Part shown: piece by piece, positions 21,601 to 31,266 of the stretch
Position numbering within the stretch: position 1 is the first letter of the stretch
How the letters are laid out: each line of letters begins with the position of its first letter
From: Conchocele bisecta
Taxonomy: Eukaryota; Mollusca; Bivalvia; Lucinida; Thyasiridae
Length of the DNA: 64,000 nucleotides
Assembly: GCA_029237695.1 (NCBI GenBank)
Contig: CM055266.1
Location: forward strand, 113,353,370 to 113,417,369
Direction of reading: 5' to 3'
The notes under the pieces: model-generated
Told to the model about the DNA's origin: nothing
The model's input: the letters and a program-made list of their open reading frames with translations, nothing else
The model's database searches: none
Made by a program: the position numbers and the translations under genes

Positions 21601-24600
21601 CGACATTGTGTGTTCAAGCCAGCCAATTCCACCTCTTGTGACGATTGACAAAGAACGGTAAATGCGAAGAAGAGACCATATGATATAATGAAGTTAACTA
21701 TACGTAGAAAAGCCAGGCCAACATACTCTTTTCAATGGATCCTATCCATGTCTACCCACGATGTCTACCCTATCCACGATGTCTACCCCCAATATCTACC
21801 CACGATGATGTCTAGCCGCGATGTTTACCCACGATTTATACCCTCGATGTCTAGCCACGATGTCTAGCCACGGTGTCAACCCTACCCACGATGTCTACCC
21901 ACGATGTCTATCCACGATGTCTACCCTACCCTCGACGTCTACCCACGATCTATATCCACGATGTATATCCTACCCGCGATGTCTATCCCCGATGTCTATC
22001 CACGATGTCTACCCTACCCACGATGTATATCCCCTGTGTCTACCCTACCCACGATGTGTATCCAGGATGTCTACCCTACCCACAATGTCTACCTACGATA
22101 TCTACCCACGATGCCTACCCACGATGTCTACCCATGATGTCTATCCCCGATCTATATCCGGGATGTCTACCCTACCCACGATGTCTATTCGCGACGATGT
22201 CTACCCTACCCACGATGTTTATCCACGGTGTCTACACACGATGTCAATCTTGTTTGCCATCCAAAAAGCCATTCATGTTTGCTTTTCCACCCACGACGTC
22301 AATGAATAGTCAATTGTTTATAGCTACTAAATGTATTGGGTCAGTATGACATGCAAGCACTTCGTTAACGTTCGAGTGTAACGAATAATGTATTACGTTA
22401 TTTATACCTAATTTAAGGACTTAGGTCTTAGAAAGAGACACTTGACTTCATTGATAATTGCTTCCTAAGAGTGATGTGATATATGAATATAACATACAGC
22501 TAATTCTCGTTATTCCGAAGTACAAACATGTGTTATCCAATACACAACAGTGAATAATCGTTACATTTAAAAGTCAACGCTCGCTGTCACTTCTGACGAT
22601 GTTACAGTATCATGTTATTCAATCTTATCCCGTCAAGACAGTGCGTATGTGCCGTGAAACACGGTGCCGTGAAACATTTTTGATATCCAGTCAATACTAT
22701 TTTTGCATTTTACAGCCATTTGTAGGTGTTGACGGGATAAATAGAATAGTAGGTTAGTGCCGTGAATGGGAAAAAATATCTGGCGCGGCACGGAAACGGG
22801 ATGTGCTCGACAGAGCCTCGCCCATCCCGTTTCCTGAGCCTTGCCATATATTTTTCCTTTCACGGCACTAACCTACTATTCTCTATCTATTTTCCTTATT
22901 TCTGAACCAAAGTATATGTTGTGACCACTCATTTGAACCGTCTCGGCGAGACGGTTCAAATGAGTGGTCACAACATATACTTCTGATGAGAAATAAAGAC
23001 ATTCTTGAGCCTTGCCGGATATTTTTTCCCATTCACGGCACTAACCTACTATTCTCTATATTCAATCGTATCATGCAAATCATGCATTTCGTCCCCCAAA
23101 CCACGTCGGACATAGAGTCGTCGGCAATAAACAATATGTGAATATTGTCTCGTTACTTTAAACTATATGGTCCATTGAGCTACAATCTCCGCCATATTTG
23201 TATGTACAAGCCATCGAACAGTTATCACTACTTCGAGCGTTTGACACATACATCAAATAGTATGACAGTAAAACTAATACAATTGTGTGCAACACATCAT
23301 AGACAGATACGGCAGCAACGTTTAATAAATAATATGCAAGGAAATAATACCAAAGCCGAGATATCTGAGCATTTCTCCCATCAATCTAAAAATAAATTTC
23401 AATGTGCCAACTTTTCAATCTGATGCACAGTTTATTGTTAGTGCACACGTTACCCTTAGGTAAAGCCATATTTATCCCGTCAACACAGTGCGTATGTGCC
23501 GTGAAACACGGTGCCGTCTCGGCGAGACGGTTCAAATGAGTGGTCACAACATATACTTCTGATGAGAAATAAAGACATTCTTGAGCCTTGCCGGATATTT
23601 TTTCCCATTCACGGCACTAACCTACTATTCTCTATGTACTTGCTTAGTAGACAAGTAGACACCAGTGACAACACACTCGGATAACTGCTTACATGTCACT
23701 GGATTTGACACAGTATGTATAGTAATACAAGTATATATTGAAAAACTCTTCAGAAATCAGACGTTGTATATAAGTGTGATGAAAACAACCCATAGGACGT
23801 TGTTGTTTAACGTCTGTCGAAGATTTTGTTCAAAATGGTATTCATGCATATTACATATTTGTTGTGGTATGTTTCAAATGTATGTAAACCTGACCGATGG
23901 CTTTCACACACTAAGATGGCAGACATAGCAACCCATGCACCGTATAGTATACAGTAACAAGCTAATGTTCACATATACGAGACACGCCATACTATTGTGT
24001 ACCTTCGAACAGCTGCGTAATTTCAGTAAATACGTTTACTGAATTTACAATATTTTTCATAAATAAAGTCAAAAGTTGACACAATTTTCAGAGTAATATA
24101 TAAAGGATATTCATATTTTTGCAACTAATATGACGTATATGTTCATCGAGTATCTGTCCAAAATTTATATCCCAGTAATCTCCCACACCGAACTACTTTC
24201 CGTAACCGTGAGGCGCAGTTAAAATAATTCTTAAGAAAACGGAAAATAAACACATTTTCTTGATGAATTTATTTCAAATGGTGGAATTATAAGGAATGAA
24301 TGGCCTTTTTGTGGAATTTATCGGGGATATAAACTTGGAAAAGTCGCAGAAATACTGGACGAGGCATTAAAAAATTACAATTTTCAAAAAAAAAACAAAA
24401 AAAAACTTGTAATTTGTTATCGCTTCGTCCAGTATTCCCGCGACTTTTCCAAGTTTATACCCCGATAAATTCCACAAAAAGGCCATTCATTCCTATAATA
24501 AACCCAATTACTCAGCTCACAATCTGTGTTTCAGATCAACTTCGAGGAGGTATTCGCGGAGCCTGAAGGCACGTACAGCTTCGGCACGATCTGGGGCGCC

Positions 24601-24873
24601 AGCTTCCGAATCTTCAACGACTCAAAGCTCTGGTGTTACCGGTTCCTGGCGGCCGCCTGCGCCTTCCCCTGCGCCCTATGCTGGGGCATCCACTTTGCCT
24701 GCCTCAGTTTCTGCCAGATCTGGTACTACCAACCCACCATCCGCAGCTGTAAGGTGCAGCTCCGCCCCTACGCCAAGATATTCGGCATGTGCGTCAAATC
24801 GTTCGTGGAGCCGTGTTGCGACGCTTTCGGGCATCTACTTAGCAGTATCCGCGTTCACGTGACTAACGAATGA
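18116..24873 (+). CDS. cavB: caveolin with long N-terminal extension, join(18116-18625, 24535-24873)
   Basis: Predicted 282 residues. Exon 1 gives a 170-residue N-terminus that is Ser/Thr/Pro-rich and probably disordered, ending EDRDPENVNEIVK. Exon 2 (112 residues) opens INFEEVFAEPEGTYSF (171-186), the form closest to vertebrate caveolins. The membrane hairpin runs from about 207 and P237 matches CAV1 P132, but the next residue is Thr, not the palmitoylated Cys conserved in the other five. The core has 10 cysteines. The 5,909-bp phase-0 intron (AAG|GTATGT ... TTTCAG|ATC) is nearly all transposons. I chose the first in-frame ATG, 18116; 18152 (158-residue N-terminus) is an alternative, and the frame stays open upstream without ATG. 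Third codon positions are strongly G/C. It is divergent from cavA and convergent with cavC. This is a strong caveolin; the use of the N-terminus is untested. Confidence 0.92.
18690..18886. mobile_element. Family I element, right half
   Basis: TCGCAAAAACGACATAAG to CCACGTGATCATGAACCTTG. It begins 65 bp into the cavB intron. Confidence 0.7.
19018..19245. mobile_element. Family B fold-back
   Basis: GAGCCCGTTTTAAAA left (decayed), GAAACGGGCCCC right, with the central GAATATGCAGCCTATGCTCA hairpin. It abuts a C element one base later. Confidence 0.75.
19247..19551. mobile_element. Family C fold-back
   Basis: About 305 bp from GTAGCCTATTTCACCAACAT to GATGAAATCGGCTAC. The centre pairs CACAGCCATTTTGGCTGTG, and AAAGTATACTTTG occurs in both arms. 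Confidence 0.8.
19552..19645. mobile_element. Family D fragment
   Basis: CCAGATCAGGCTGTGCACAG to TCTACACTGGTCGCAAAACC. D sequence on the right side of the C element suggests C landed in a D copy, but the left half is missing. Confidence 0.55.
19646..20097. other. Gene-free intron stretch
   Basis: Unique AT-rich sequence inside the cavB intron. Only a short direct repeat of ACTCGGCATGGACT near 19778-19810. Confidence 0.4.
20098..20344. mobile_element. Family B fold-back with CAG duplication
   Basis: GGGTCCGTTTCACCAAAC to GTTTAGTGAAACGTGCCC, flanked by CAG on both sides. Confidence 0.8.
20355..20870. mobile_element. Family N element split by family H
   Basis: The left arm (TTTACAATATTTTTCATC, AAAGTTGACAAAAATTTCAG) and right arm (GTCAACTTTTGACGCCATTT to GGCGTGTCTCAT) are one fold-back, interrupted by H at 20449-20757. 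Confidence 0.65.
20449..20757. mobile_element. Family H element (nested in N)
   Basis: Shortened H copy: the inner hairpin has lost part of one arm (GGCCTTTTTGTAATGAATGG). Ends match the other H copies. Confidence 0.7.
20971..21215. repeat. Inverted-repeat arm, family U (right)
   Basis: Reverse complement of 17348-17596 with scattered changes. The pair flanks cavB exon 1 with about 3.4 kb between. Confidence 0.7.
21215..21310. mobile_element. Family H left end, broken
   Basis: Matches the first 95 bp of H, then jumps to unrelated GC-rich DNA at CTCCCACGCCG. Confidence 0.65.
21311..21490. other. GC-rich block of unknown origin
   Basis: About 180 bp far richer in GC and CpG than anything nearby, open for some 55 codons on both strands. 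It replaces the expected continuation of an H element and runs into an N-type right arm. I recognise no domain. Confidence 0.4.
21739..22312. repeat. 13/18-bp tandem array in the cavB intron
   Basis: About 570 bp of the unit TACCCACGATGTC (13 bp), often with an extra TACCC making 18 bp. Units are mixed irregularly, so all three forward frames stay open for 77-162 codons with MST/YPR-type repeats. Not a gene. Confidence 0.9.
22436..22510. repeat. Left part of a segmental duplication
   Basis: Matches 13525-13610 (GAGTGATGTGATATATGAAT). The duplication resumes at 23140 after about 630 bp of inserted G- and W-type DNA. Confidence 0.55.
22625..22887. mobile_element. Family G double-hairpin element
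   Basis: ATCCCGTCAAGACAGTGCG to CACTAACCTACTATTCTCTA. The first hairpin is shortened. Confidence 0.8.
22912..22980. repeat. Perfect 69-base palindrome, family W
   Basis: 34-base arms (GTATATGTTGTGACCACTCA...) around one central base. Part of it recurs at 23514-23560, and a decayed half is at 48168-48210. Confidence 0.85.
22938..23059. repeat. 122-bp direct duplicate (copy 1)
   Basis: Identical to 23514-23635 as far as I can read: right half of the W palindrome joined to the right end of a G element. Confidence 0.75.
23155..23960. mobile_element. Family V element with G-derived insertion
   Basis: Aligns with 13619-14285 (CATCTCCGCCAT..., ...GACCGATGGC) and is interrupted at 23465-23640 by a deleted G element. 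Confidence 0.6.
23465..23640. mobile_element. Chimeric G/W element (nested)
   Basis: Left end of G (TTATCCCGTCAACACAGTGC) is joined at CGGTGCCGTCTCGG to the W palindrome half and then the G right end. The W/G part (23514-23635) duplicates 22938-23059. Confidence 0.7.
23985..24145. mobile_element. Family N fragment
   Basis: CACGCCATACTATTGTGTAC, then GCGTAATTTCAGTAAATACG, then the AAAGTTGACA arm. It breaks into the ATATTCATATTTTTGCAACT palindrome half. Confidence 0.5.
24150..24501. mobile_element. Family H element next to cavB exon 2
   Basis: Full right hairpin with an A-rich loop in place of GGCCGG. It ends 33 bp before the cavB exon 2 acceptor. Confidence 0.75.
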
Positions 24874-25130
24874 GTGGTGTTTCTGTTTTAAACGTGGAAT
24901 GTTTTAGATTCGTTGTACGGATGAAGGATCCGTTCGAACAGAGTTGTGTTTTGAATCGTTCGAAAATTGAGACATCGGCGGCTGTTGATTCTGTAAGATG
25001 CGACTCATTCAACGAAAGAATGAACACATACACTGTGGATAGGAATCGATTTAACCTTACTGCTGAATGAGGGATCGTAGTTAGTTATTTCCCGTTGAAT
25101 TTGTTTGAAATCCTGTCGAAATTGTGTAGT
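24874..25130 (+). other. Probable 3' untranslated region of cavB
   Basis: Unique sequence after the TGA. An AATAAA at about 25197 lies just inside a family P fragment (25130-25330), so the mRNA may end within repeat DNA. Confidence 0.35.
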
Positions 25131-25330
25131 TAAGGGCCGTATTAATGCAAAAAGATAGAAAAACTTGGCTGGATAGCCTGGAAATGGTGTAATTAAGAAA
25201 TAAAAAGCTAGATTTTAAAATCGGTCCACAAAATCCAAAATTATTTAAAAAAAGGAAAAACATATATTTTAGCCCCCATGCTAAATTCCCATAGGAATTG
25301 TTTTTCGCAATTAAATGAATTTCATGAACT
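25130..25330. mobile_element. Family P fragment
   Basis: GCCGTATTAATGCAAAAAGA and CCCCATGCTAAATTCCCATA match the P arms. Confidence 0.5.
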
Positions 25331-25679
25331 ACATTTTTTTTGGGGAGGGGGGGGGGGAGTGGTGGGAGAGTTTTTTTTGTGTTATTGATGAAAAGGTACT
25401 TGCATTGTACATTTAAATATTTTTTAAATAATGTACAATTTCGGTATATAATATCGGAGACACTGCACTGTTCACCCTCGTCTAGTATTACCCCTTCGTA
25501 ACTTTATCCATTAATGTATTGTCAGTGTTTGAAAACAAATCAATTACTGGGATATTATGTCAGCGGCTTTGAATTCGATATTCGCGTCTATTCACATGCC
25601 GATATTACCATTCAATGTAATATGATTTTTGTGACGGGTTGCACTATGGGAAGTTAATTATTCACCAATTGCACACCTA

Positions 25680-25775
25680 TGTATGCCTATACCTACTTTT
25701 CCATGACCCGTAACCTGTCTGCACTGGATTTACACGAAGGAAACAATAGGTTTACTTACTCATAAGAAAGAAATA
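25680..25775. repeat. Family X arm fragment
   Basis: ATGACCCGTAACCTGTCTGC and the following sequence resemble the left arm of the X element (55568-57070). It is cut by a G element. Confidence 0.5.
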
Positions 25776-26050
25776 GAGAATAGTAGGTTAGTGCCGTGAA
25801 TTGGAAAACTATATGGCAAGGCTTAGGAAACGGGATGGGCGAAGCTCTGCCGAGGCCATCCCGTTTCAGTGCCGCGCCAGATAGTTTTCCCCATTCACGG
25901 CACTAACCTACTATTCAATTTATCCCGTCAACACTACAAATACCTTGAAAATGCAAAAAATAACACCAGCCTCATACTCAAAATCGGAGAATCGAACCGC
26001 ACATATTCATACGCAGTGATTAGGTCGTATTGACAGGATATCAAAAATGG
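25770..26050. mobile_element. Family G element, inverted order
   Basis: The AGAGAATAGTAGGTTAGTGC hairpin comes first, then ATCCCGTCAACACTACAAAT to TATTGACAGGATATC. Confidence 0.75.
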
Positions 26051-26314
26051 CCACTGCAATTGTATTCACATCACGGATTTTTGTTTACCGGTGTAATTGT
26101 GCGTATTCATACCTTCTACAAGGCATCGTCTGAAATATTAATGTATCTTCAGGAATAATCCCGCTACACACACATGTAATGGCTTGACTGCGTTCAGTGT
26201 TGACAACTCGCTGCAGGCTGGAATGAAGCGTCAATTCCTTCCAGCCGTACATGGCAGCAGACGACACACAAGGGGATTCTGGTTGAGATAAGCAGAGCAA
26301 AGAGTTGCGTATCT

Positions 26315-26810
26315 GTATTGCTACATGACTGCCGTTGTTCGACACCGCTCACAGCCGTCTTCAAGCATACAACGTCTGCTGTTTGACGATAGCTGTAGAC
26401 AATGCTCATTTCGGGGCCAAACGAACAGCTCTGTAATGCATGTGTCTCATGACGTTACTAGAACGCGCTATTATATGCCACCTGACCAATTCACAACGGT
26501 CGCACTGAAATTTTGAAATTGATGCATCACGCGACGTGTACTGCGGCCCCGGAATATGTATGAGTAAATCAGCAGTTTGAATGGAGCAGAACGTATAGAA
26601 AGTACTGAATAAATACTCAAATTGCATGGTATTTCCGACGGAAATGTAAACATAACGTTCGACCGTGTCCAGCCGTGGGTAAACGTTTGCCGTGACAATC
26701 CGAAACTATTTGAACCCGCGGCCTACGGCCTTGGGATTCAAACAGTTCCCTCGTGCCACGGAAAACGTTTATCCACGGCTGGACATGGTCGAACCTTATA
26801 TTCATTACCA
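26315..26810. mobile_element. Family J composite, inverted copy
   Basis: Reverse-complement counterpart of 9655-10335, including the GTTCGACCGTGTCCAGCCGT hairpin at 26660-26797. Confidence 0.65.
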
Positions 26811-26870
26811 ATAGGAAATACGCTTACAGTATGATTATTTGTCACGTTGAATATACTGTATCAGTGTGTA

Positions 26871-27323
26871 GGATCACGTGGTTTCCGAACGGCGTGGCGT
26901 CATGTTTTTATATATGTTTACAGGATGTTTTCTTTAATATCTTCCTAACGGAATGACGGACTTTTATGAAACAAAGAGCAGCAAATGCAAAACGATGTGT
27001 TATGTATTGAAAAGTTGCATAACTCTGTCGTTTTGACGAAGAATCGGTTACCGCCAATGTCAGTAAACTCTAAAGCTCGTGAATATAAGAATTAAACGCA
27101 TGTCGATTCTTCTTGAAAATGATGGTGTTATATTGTAAAACAAAACAGCGTTTATTGCAACTATAAAGCATGTATGTAAGTTATCGTCATTCGTGCGCTA
27201 TATGTCATCAAAATCTGTGGGTTTATTTGGAAGATTTTAAAGAAAATATACTGTAAAAATAACGCTAAAGATTACGCCACATCGGAAAACGTAGTTCGGA
27301 CACGTTCGGAAACCACGTGATCC
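26871..27323. mobile_element. 453-bp element with 21-bp perfect inverted ends
   Basis: GGATCACGTGGTTTCCGAAC plus G, and its exact complement. The interior shares decayed motifs with family I (TCGTTTTGACGAAGAATCGG), so it is probably a diverged relative. Confidence 0.65.
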
Positions 27324-27582
27324 CATACCTTGCGCATGCACCGGCGTGTTTAGTTAGAACCCGCTTCTTAGGATCACTGTCATTGGCGTTCAATATGTGT
27401 CTTATCAACGCAACTGCTGTTTTTGTTGTTGTCAACTCGCCAACGTTTATATCTTATATTTATTTCATTCACTGTATATCCACAACGAAATATGTTGTAC
27501 GTGTGTGCCATTATACCTTCTGAATAAATTCGGCGTGCATATAGTGCGTGTGTCTTTGTGTCTTATCTGGAGCTCTGGCCCT

Positions 27583-27860
27583 GTAGCCGATTTCATCAAA
27601 ATTGCAAAGTATACTTTGAGGGAGTAACCATTTCTTTTTCCCGAAATGCATTATTTCACATAGAACTAACAACTGCATATATTTGATGATTAAAAGTATG
27701 CAGAATTATTATACTGAATGTATTACATTATCACAGCCAAAATGGCTGTGATAATGTAATAAATTCAGTATAATAAAAATTAATAAATTATTGAAAATTT
27801 CTCCCTCAAAGTAAACTTTGCAAGAAAAATATACTTTGCAATGTTGGTTAAATATGCTAC
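27583..27860. mobile_element. Family C fold-back
   Basis: GTAGCCGATTTCATCAAAAT to TTAAATATGCTAC with the CACAGCCAAAATGGCTGTG centre. Confidence 0.8.
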
Positions 27861-28059
27861 TGAAGTGTTACACGTATTAAGTGTGTCTCCGGGAGAGAAA
27901 GAAGCGCACCGGCCCATAATTGAATCGGGGATCTCCATCCCTCTAACCGACTGAGATAACCGGTCAAGAATACACACCTACTGCCCATAGTGAGTTACAT
28001 ACATACAAAGACATTTGCGTTGTACACATTTTCAATATCGTGCGGATAAGAAGAAATCA

Positions 28060-28203
28060 GGGGGCCGTTTCACTAAACTTCGTACGACTAAAATGTTCGT
28101 AAGTGCAAAATGCAAAATGCGAAATATGCAAAATTTCCAGACGATCCTAAATTTGCACTTACGAACAGTTTAGTCGTAAGAAGTTTAGTGAAACGGGCCA
28201 CAG
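28060..28203. mobile_element. Family B element with internal deletion, CAG duplication
   Basis: Both ends are intact (GGGGCCGTTTCACTAAAC, GTTTAGTGAAACGGGCC) and flanked by CAG, but the central hairpin is gone, leaving about 144 bp. Confidence 0.8.
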
Positions 28204-28602
28204 GAACTGACGACGGAATCGCCTATGTATGCGCGCAGTCCGTTTAGGGTCAGCAGTAATCGCTAATGAGTCAAGTGACGTACTGAATGAGTGCCAACAA
28301 GTCCACGTTCCTTTCAACGAAACCAACGAAAGTCAAACAGCTTAGAGAGGATCCACTGTAAGTCAGACAGATGAGCACTCACATGCATGCATGTGTACTT
28401 TACGATCACGAACATGCATTATAATCGCGGAAAGTGACAAGTACATCCATCAAAATTAAGCATACACATGTTTGCTGGGTGTCCGGTTTAGAGATGTTCT
28501 AACGTACTACATCATGCGCGTGTCATAGCATAATACGTTCTCTGATAAATACAACAAAAAGCTAGTGTGTTTTGATTTATAGCTTTATAGGCTCTATCGT
28601 AT
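28204..28602. other. Gene-free stretch with family F remnants
   Basis: GCTTAGAGAGGATCCACTGT near 28345 and GGTGTCCGGTTTAGAGATGT near 28478 are the two ends of a decayed F element. Otherwise nothing seen. Confidence 0.45.
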
Positions 28603-28865
28603 TTATATTAAGGCCATAAACATAAGTAATTTGGTCTCAGGCACGGTTTTTGCGGAATGTGAAACAGGAGGGCGGATTGTTTTAATATATATATATAATT
28701 TTGTTTCAGATCGTCTCTGATATTTTTTCAACGCATATATGTACCTGGCAACCTGAAGAAATATCAAAGACGAACATCTCAAACAAATAAATATGTTCAA
28801 TAACGTCACTATAACCTCTTTAGACGTGAACAATCACAAGATTTTCGTCAGACATGCTTGGTTTT
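28603..28865. repeat. Family O repeat (TTAA empty site)
   Basis: Corresponds to 47400-47835. The GGCGGATTGTTTTAATATAT segment here is continuous, whereas at 47465 the same TTAA holds an E element. Confidence 0.65.
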
Positions 28866-28985
28866 AAACGTTTGCCGTGCCCCTCGGGAACTGTTTGGAC
28901 CCGCGGCCTACGGCCTTCGGGTTCAAACAGTTCCCTCGTGCCATGGCAAACGTTTACACACGGCTGGAAATTGTCGAACCTTATA
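28863..28985. mobile_element. Family J hairpin
   Basis: AAACGTTTGCCGTGCCCCTC pairs with its complement around GCGGCCTACGGCC. Confidence 0.7.
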
Positions 28986-29092
28986 TTGGAAAATATATGA
29001 ATGCTCATATTAATGCTATACAAGTAAACCTCTCTAAACTGAACACCATGGGAAAAGCACAGGGTGACCAGTTGTGAGAACGGTGTCATTGT

Positions 29093-29425
29093 AAGTTCAA
29101 AGCATTATTTAGAAGCAAGTGGTACGCAAAATATACAATACTTTATTGGTATCACAGAACTTTTGACGATAAACGACATATTGAATTGAATTGAAATGAT
29201 CCATTAAACAAGAGAACTTATCGCTGGATCGGTATGTGTTGATACTCTGAGCCCTATAGCTGAGCGTATTGATGGTGAAGCCATTTGAGACACGTCATGG
29301 GATGTTGTACCAAACATGTGCTTATGGGTATATTAAACAAATGCAAAGTATACATGCATGTAACGCAAGGCTGTCTTTGTATTATGAAGTAATAAAAGTA
29401 TACAACGTGTATCCATCCACATACC
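29093..29425. other. Gene-free stretch
   Basis: Decayed F ends at 29018-29092, then unique AT-rich DNA. No coding signal. Confidence 0.4.
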
Positions 29426-29671
29426 TGGGGCCGTTTCACTAAACTTCGTACGACTAAAATGTTCGTAAGTAAAACATTATGATAGTCTGTAAATTTCACA
29501 TTAACAACGTTTTCTTGTAAATAATTATTGGATTTACATTTATTGATCATAGGCTGCATATGCAGCCTATGCTCAATAAATGTAAATCCATAAATTAAAA
29601 TTTCCAGACGATTCTAAATTTTCACTTACGAACATTTTAGTCGTAAGAAGTTTAGTGAAACGGGCCCGCCC
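29426..29671. mobile_element. Family B fold-back
   Basis: GGGCCGTTTCACTAAACTTC to GTTTAGTGAAACGGGCCC, preceded by CTG and followed by CCCCTG; the central hairpin is GGCTGCATATGCAGCC. Confidence 0.8.
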
Positions 29672-30026
29672 CTGAGAGGTATGAAATACGATATGTACAT
29701 ATGTACAATAATAATATATTCGATCCATTGCTCTGTTAGTGAATCCGTGTTTTAATGTTACCATCCGTGTCAGCATATTTCTATCGATGTTAAAGTATCC
29801 AGTCTATTAATTTCCAGCAAAAGTACTCGTGTATGCTCGAAGATTTGCTTAAACAGTTTTAACCATAAACTACGAGTATATGTGAATACATGTGCGCGTA
29901 TAAACTATGTCATTCCGAATAACATACAGGATTTGCCTCTATAAAAAATGAATGGGTCTGTGGTCCACTTCAACTGTGTTTCAAAAGTGAGATCTTTTTT
30001 TGAAATAAAACAAAAACAACCGTTAG

Positions 30027-30032
30027 TTTATT
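30027..30032 (-). terminator. Possible polyadenylation signal of cavC
   Basis: Minus-strand AATAAA about 142 bases past the cavC stop, in sequence not assigned to a repeat. Confidence 0.35.
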
Positions 30033-30173
30033 GTTAACGTGCGCACTTAACTATTTCGTAGTTTATACATTTATATCCAGTATCTTAATATTATAGTTTG
30101 AATAACAAATGTATCGATTGCCGGTGGATTGCATTCTAAGGTTGTAATAGTATCCCGGAAACGTAATCCGCAA

Positions 30174-31266
30174 CTACTTCTTGGTGACCTGTATCCTGCT
30201 GAAGATCCCTCCGCAGGCCTCACAGACGGGCGCGCAACAGCAGTTGATGATAGTGCCGTAGAGCCGCTGGAAGAAGCCGACACAGATGGAGAAATCCCGC
30301 ATACAGGGCGTGTAGCACCAAATATGGTCGAAGGCGGTCATGCCGAAGTTGCAACCCCAGTAGAGAGCAATGCAGATGCCGCAGAGCGTGGTGAGCAGTT
30401 TGTAGCAGAGCGACTTGCCGCACTCGAAGCACTTGTAGCTGTTGGACCAGATGCAGTCCATGGAGCGGACGCCAGGTGGCTCCCCAATACACTCCTCGAA
30501 ACATACCTGAAACCGACGGGAAAGGTACTCGTGAATTTTGGAGTACAGCCGAACACCAAGATAATGTCTGTGATCTTATTTTTGATGAGTTTCTTTGTAA
30601 TTTATCTCAGATTATAATGTATATTCCCGATTGCAAAGCATCCAACTACGTATCAGAATGGTAAAATGCCTGATTTACAATGAAACATCTCTGAACCGGA
30701 CACCTTGGGGAACTCCCAGGGTATATAGTTTAGAGACGTTCCACTGTACATACTGTGTAGCTTATTGTACGAAATGTGTTTTCGTAGTGTATAAATAAAG
30801 TGTATAATTAAACACTGTACTCTGGTGTAATTAATATTTAAATGAGACCGCTACAAAAAAGTTAATTGATCGGTACAGCTTCAGTGTATGATATTGCGCT
30901 TATGCAATACAATGTACATTTAATCTAACATTGGTTTTGGTTTAATATTATATTTATTATTAAAGTATTTGACTGTATTTATAAGAAACTCGATATAGCC
31001 GCATTTGTTATGGAAACAGTAAACTCGTTTAATAAATATCATATAGTAATGAACGTAATTAAAAACTCAAATGTATATTTGAAATAGTATGCTGAAATTA
31101 TTGATGTCACGTATTTCTTGGTAAATTCAAAAATCTATCAGTTAATGATATGACATAAGTATATATATGTTTCCATATAGATGCCCATATCACTGCTCAC
31201 CTTGATGTGTTCGTTCAGTTCATTCGGATCCCTATTCTCCATATCCAGTTCACTTTGTCCTGGCAT
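30174..31266 (-). CDS. cavC: cysteine-rich caveolin, join(complement 31266-31201, 30506-30174)
   Basis: Predicted 132 residues. Exon 1 (22 residues) ends MENRDPNELNEHIK. Exon 2 opens VCFEECIGEPPGVRSMD (23-39); the usual signature Val-before-(A/G)EP region reads ECIGEP here. Residues 39-58 are scaffolding-like and about 59-90 form the hydrophobic hairpin with YTPC, P89 matching CAV1 P132. It has 17 cysteines, including a CCC near residue 113, the most of the six. The 694-bp intron is phase 0 with consensus donor AAG|GTGAGC and acceptor TTTCAG. The ATG at 31266 is the first in frame; the frame is open upstream without ATG. The stretch from DCIWSN to the first TM-like residues is almost identical to cavF, so these two duplicated recently or have exchanged sequence. 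It is divergent from cavD, with 3.4 kb between start codons. Confidence 0.94.
30674..30748. mobile_element. Family F palindrome in the cavC intron
   Basis: ACAATGAAACATCTCTGAAC folds on AGACGTTCCACTGT, with a decayed right arm. Confidence 0.65.
31201..31266 (-). CDS. cavC exon 1
   Basis: 22 codons with NRDPNELNEHIK just before the donor. A second Met (MENRD) lies eight codons in. Confidence 0.88.

Noticed and set aside
21821..22349. Repeat proteins of 158-162 codons
   Set aside because: All three frames are open only because the tandem unit lacks stops.
24870..25070. Open frame overlapping the cavB stop codon
   Set aside because: It lies in the expected 3' UTR and has no family match.
30129..30617. 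Plus-strand 162-codon open frame over cavC exon 2, and similar antisense frames at 41760-42230, 52781-53119, 24526-24873 and 36979-37191
   Set aside because: They are shadows of caveolin exons, kept open by G/C-rich third positions; only the caveolin frame carries family motifs and splice sites.
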